A model generated the notes under the pieces. That model made no database searches. It was not told where the DNA came from and saw only the letters and a list, made by a program, of their open reading frames with translations. A program made the translations under genes and the position numbers. This document shows positions 63,742 through 64,000 of a DNA stretch of 64,000 bases, piece after piece. Location of the stretch: positions 1 through 64,000 of the forward strand of contig NZ_CALSFU010000012.1 of the NCBI RefSeq assembly GCF_943737005.1, in the 5' to 3' direction. This DNA comes from Achromobacter sp. Marseille-Q4962. Lineage in GTDB: Bacteria; Pseudomonadota; Gammaproteobacteria; Burkholderiales; Burkholderiaceae_B. The first letter of the stretch is position 1. Every line of letters starts with the position of its first letter.

Positions 63742-64000
63742 ATGAAGCATTTCCCGCACCCGCTGGCCGGCCGCCGCCGGCTGGCGGCGGCCCTGGCCGC
63801 CACGCTCGGCCTGCTGGCCCTGTCCGGCGCGCACGCGGCAGGCTATCCGGAGCATCCCGTCACCGTGGTGGTGCCGTATCCGCCGGGCGGCGGCGCCGAC
63901 ATCTTCGGCCGGGCCATCGCGCACGCCATGGAGCCCGGCCTGAAGCAGACCGTGCTGGTGGAAAACAAGCCCGGCGCGGGCGGCAACGTCGGCATGGCCT
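63742..64000 (+). CDS. Bug-type solute-binding protein, cut by the window edge
   Basis: Only the first 86 codons are present; the frame is open to the right edge. A signal peptide (ending near GAHAA) precedes YPEHPVTVVVPYPPGGGADIFGR, the Bug-family opening, and VLVENKPGAGGNVG, a second conserved block. GGAGA stands before the ATG. It is divergent from the cyclase-ligase-GntR operon and probably binds that pathway's substrate. The gene continues beyond the window. Confidence 0.9.
   Translation, partial: MKHFPHPLAGRRRLAAALAATLGLLALSGAHAAGYPEHPVTVVVPYPPGGGADIFGRAIAHAMEPGLKQTVLVENKPGAGGNVGMA

Overview
The window is GC-rich, densely coded DNA from a chromosome of a betaproteobacterium, most likely Alcaligenaceae (Bordetella/Achromobacter group). 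The reasons are the strong G/C third-position bias, two Bug-type periplasmic binding proteins (49456 and the one cut by the right edge), many small LysR/GntR-controlled catabolic clusters, GTP-dependent PEP carboxykinase, and a linked nap-ccm locus. I see no rRNA, tRNA, insertion sequence, phage gene or CRISPR array. About 56 protein genes are supported, most packed with short or overlapping junctions.

Layout. 0-7.8 kb: MFS exporter, membrane diguanylate cyclase with two striking leader hairpins, S9 peptidase, lipoprotein, thioesterase, DNA polymerase IV, YqeY protein. 7.8-11 kb: NO-detoxifying flavohemoprotein followed by its likely regulator NsrR, then D-amino-acid dehydrogenase. 11-20 kb: NADPH-FMN reductase/LysR divergon, acyl-CoA dehydrogenase plus acyl-CoA ligase facing a Crp/Fnr regulator, an Asp/Glu racemase-like protein, glutathione reductase, DUF72. 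20-30 kb: a small membrane protein, MocR regulator, GNAT, a four-gene run (EamA, thioredoxin-like, M20 amidohydrolase, enoyl-CoA hydratase), an atypical SDR, TetR, acyl-CoA synthetase. 30-32.5 kb: pckG and a deoxyinosine glycosylase. 32.6-43.8 kb: one continuous minus-strand run, napEDABC-ccmABCDEFGHI, making periplasmic nitrate reductase together with the machinery that attaches haem to its NapB/NapC cytochromes.

43.9-50.5 kb: two divergent catabolic clusters (BKACE + hydroxyacyl-CoA dehydrogenase / LysR, and IlvD/Edd dehydratase + GntR / Bug protein) whose two intergenic regions share a nearly identical 27-bp element. 50.6-53.6 kb: a complete RpfF/RpfR-type diffusible-signal-factor (DSF) quorum-sensing pair, with an FI-PAS-GGDEF-EAL receptor convergent with the DSF synthase; this is the most interesting system in the window. 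53.9-56.1 kb: a TonB-dependent siderophore receptor behind a near-consensus Fur box. 56-64 kb: SDR + GntP permease, Nudix, an orphan ABC binding protein, and a GntR (UTRA)-acyl-CoA ligase-cyclase operon divergent from a second Bug protein, with an 18-bp palindrome between them.

Gene starts were chosen from start codons, ribosome-binding sites and neighbour spacing. Family assignments rest on motifs read by eye and on remembered family features; no database search was run.
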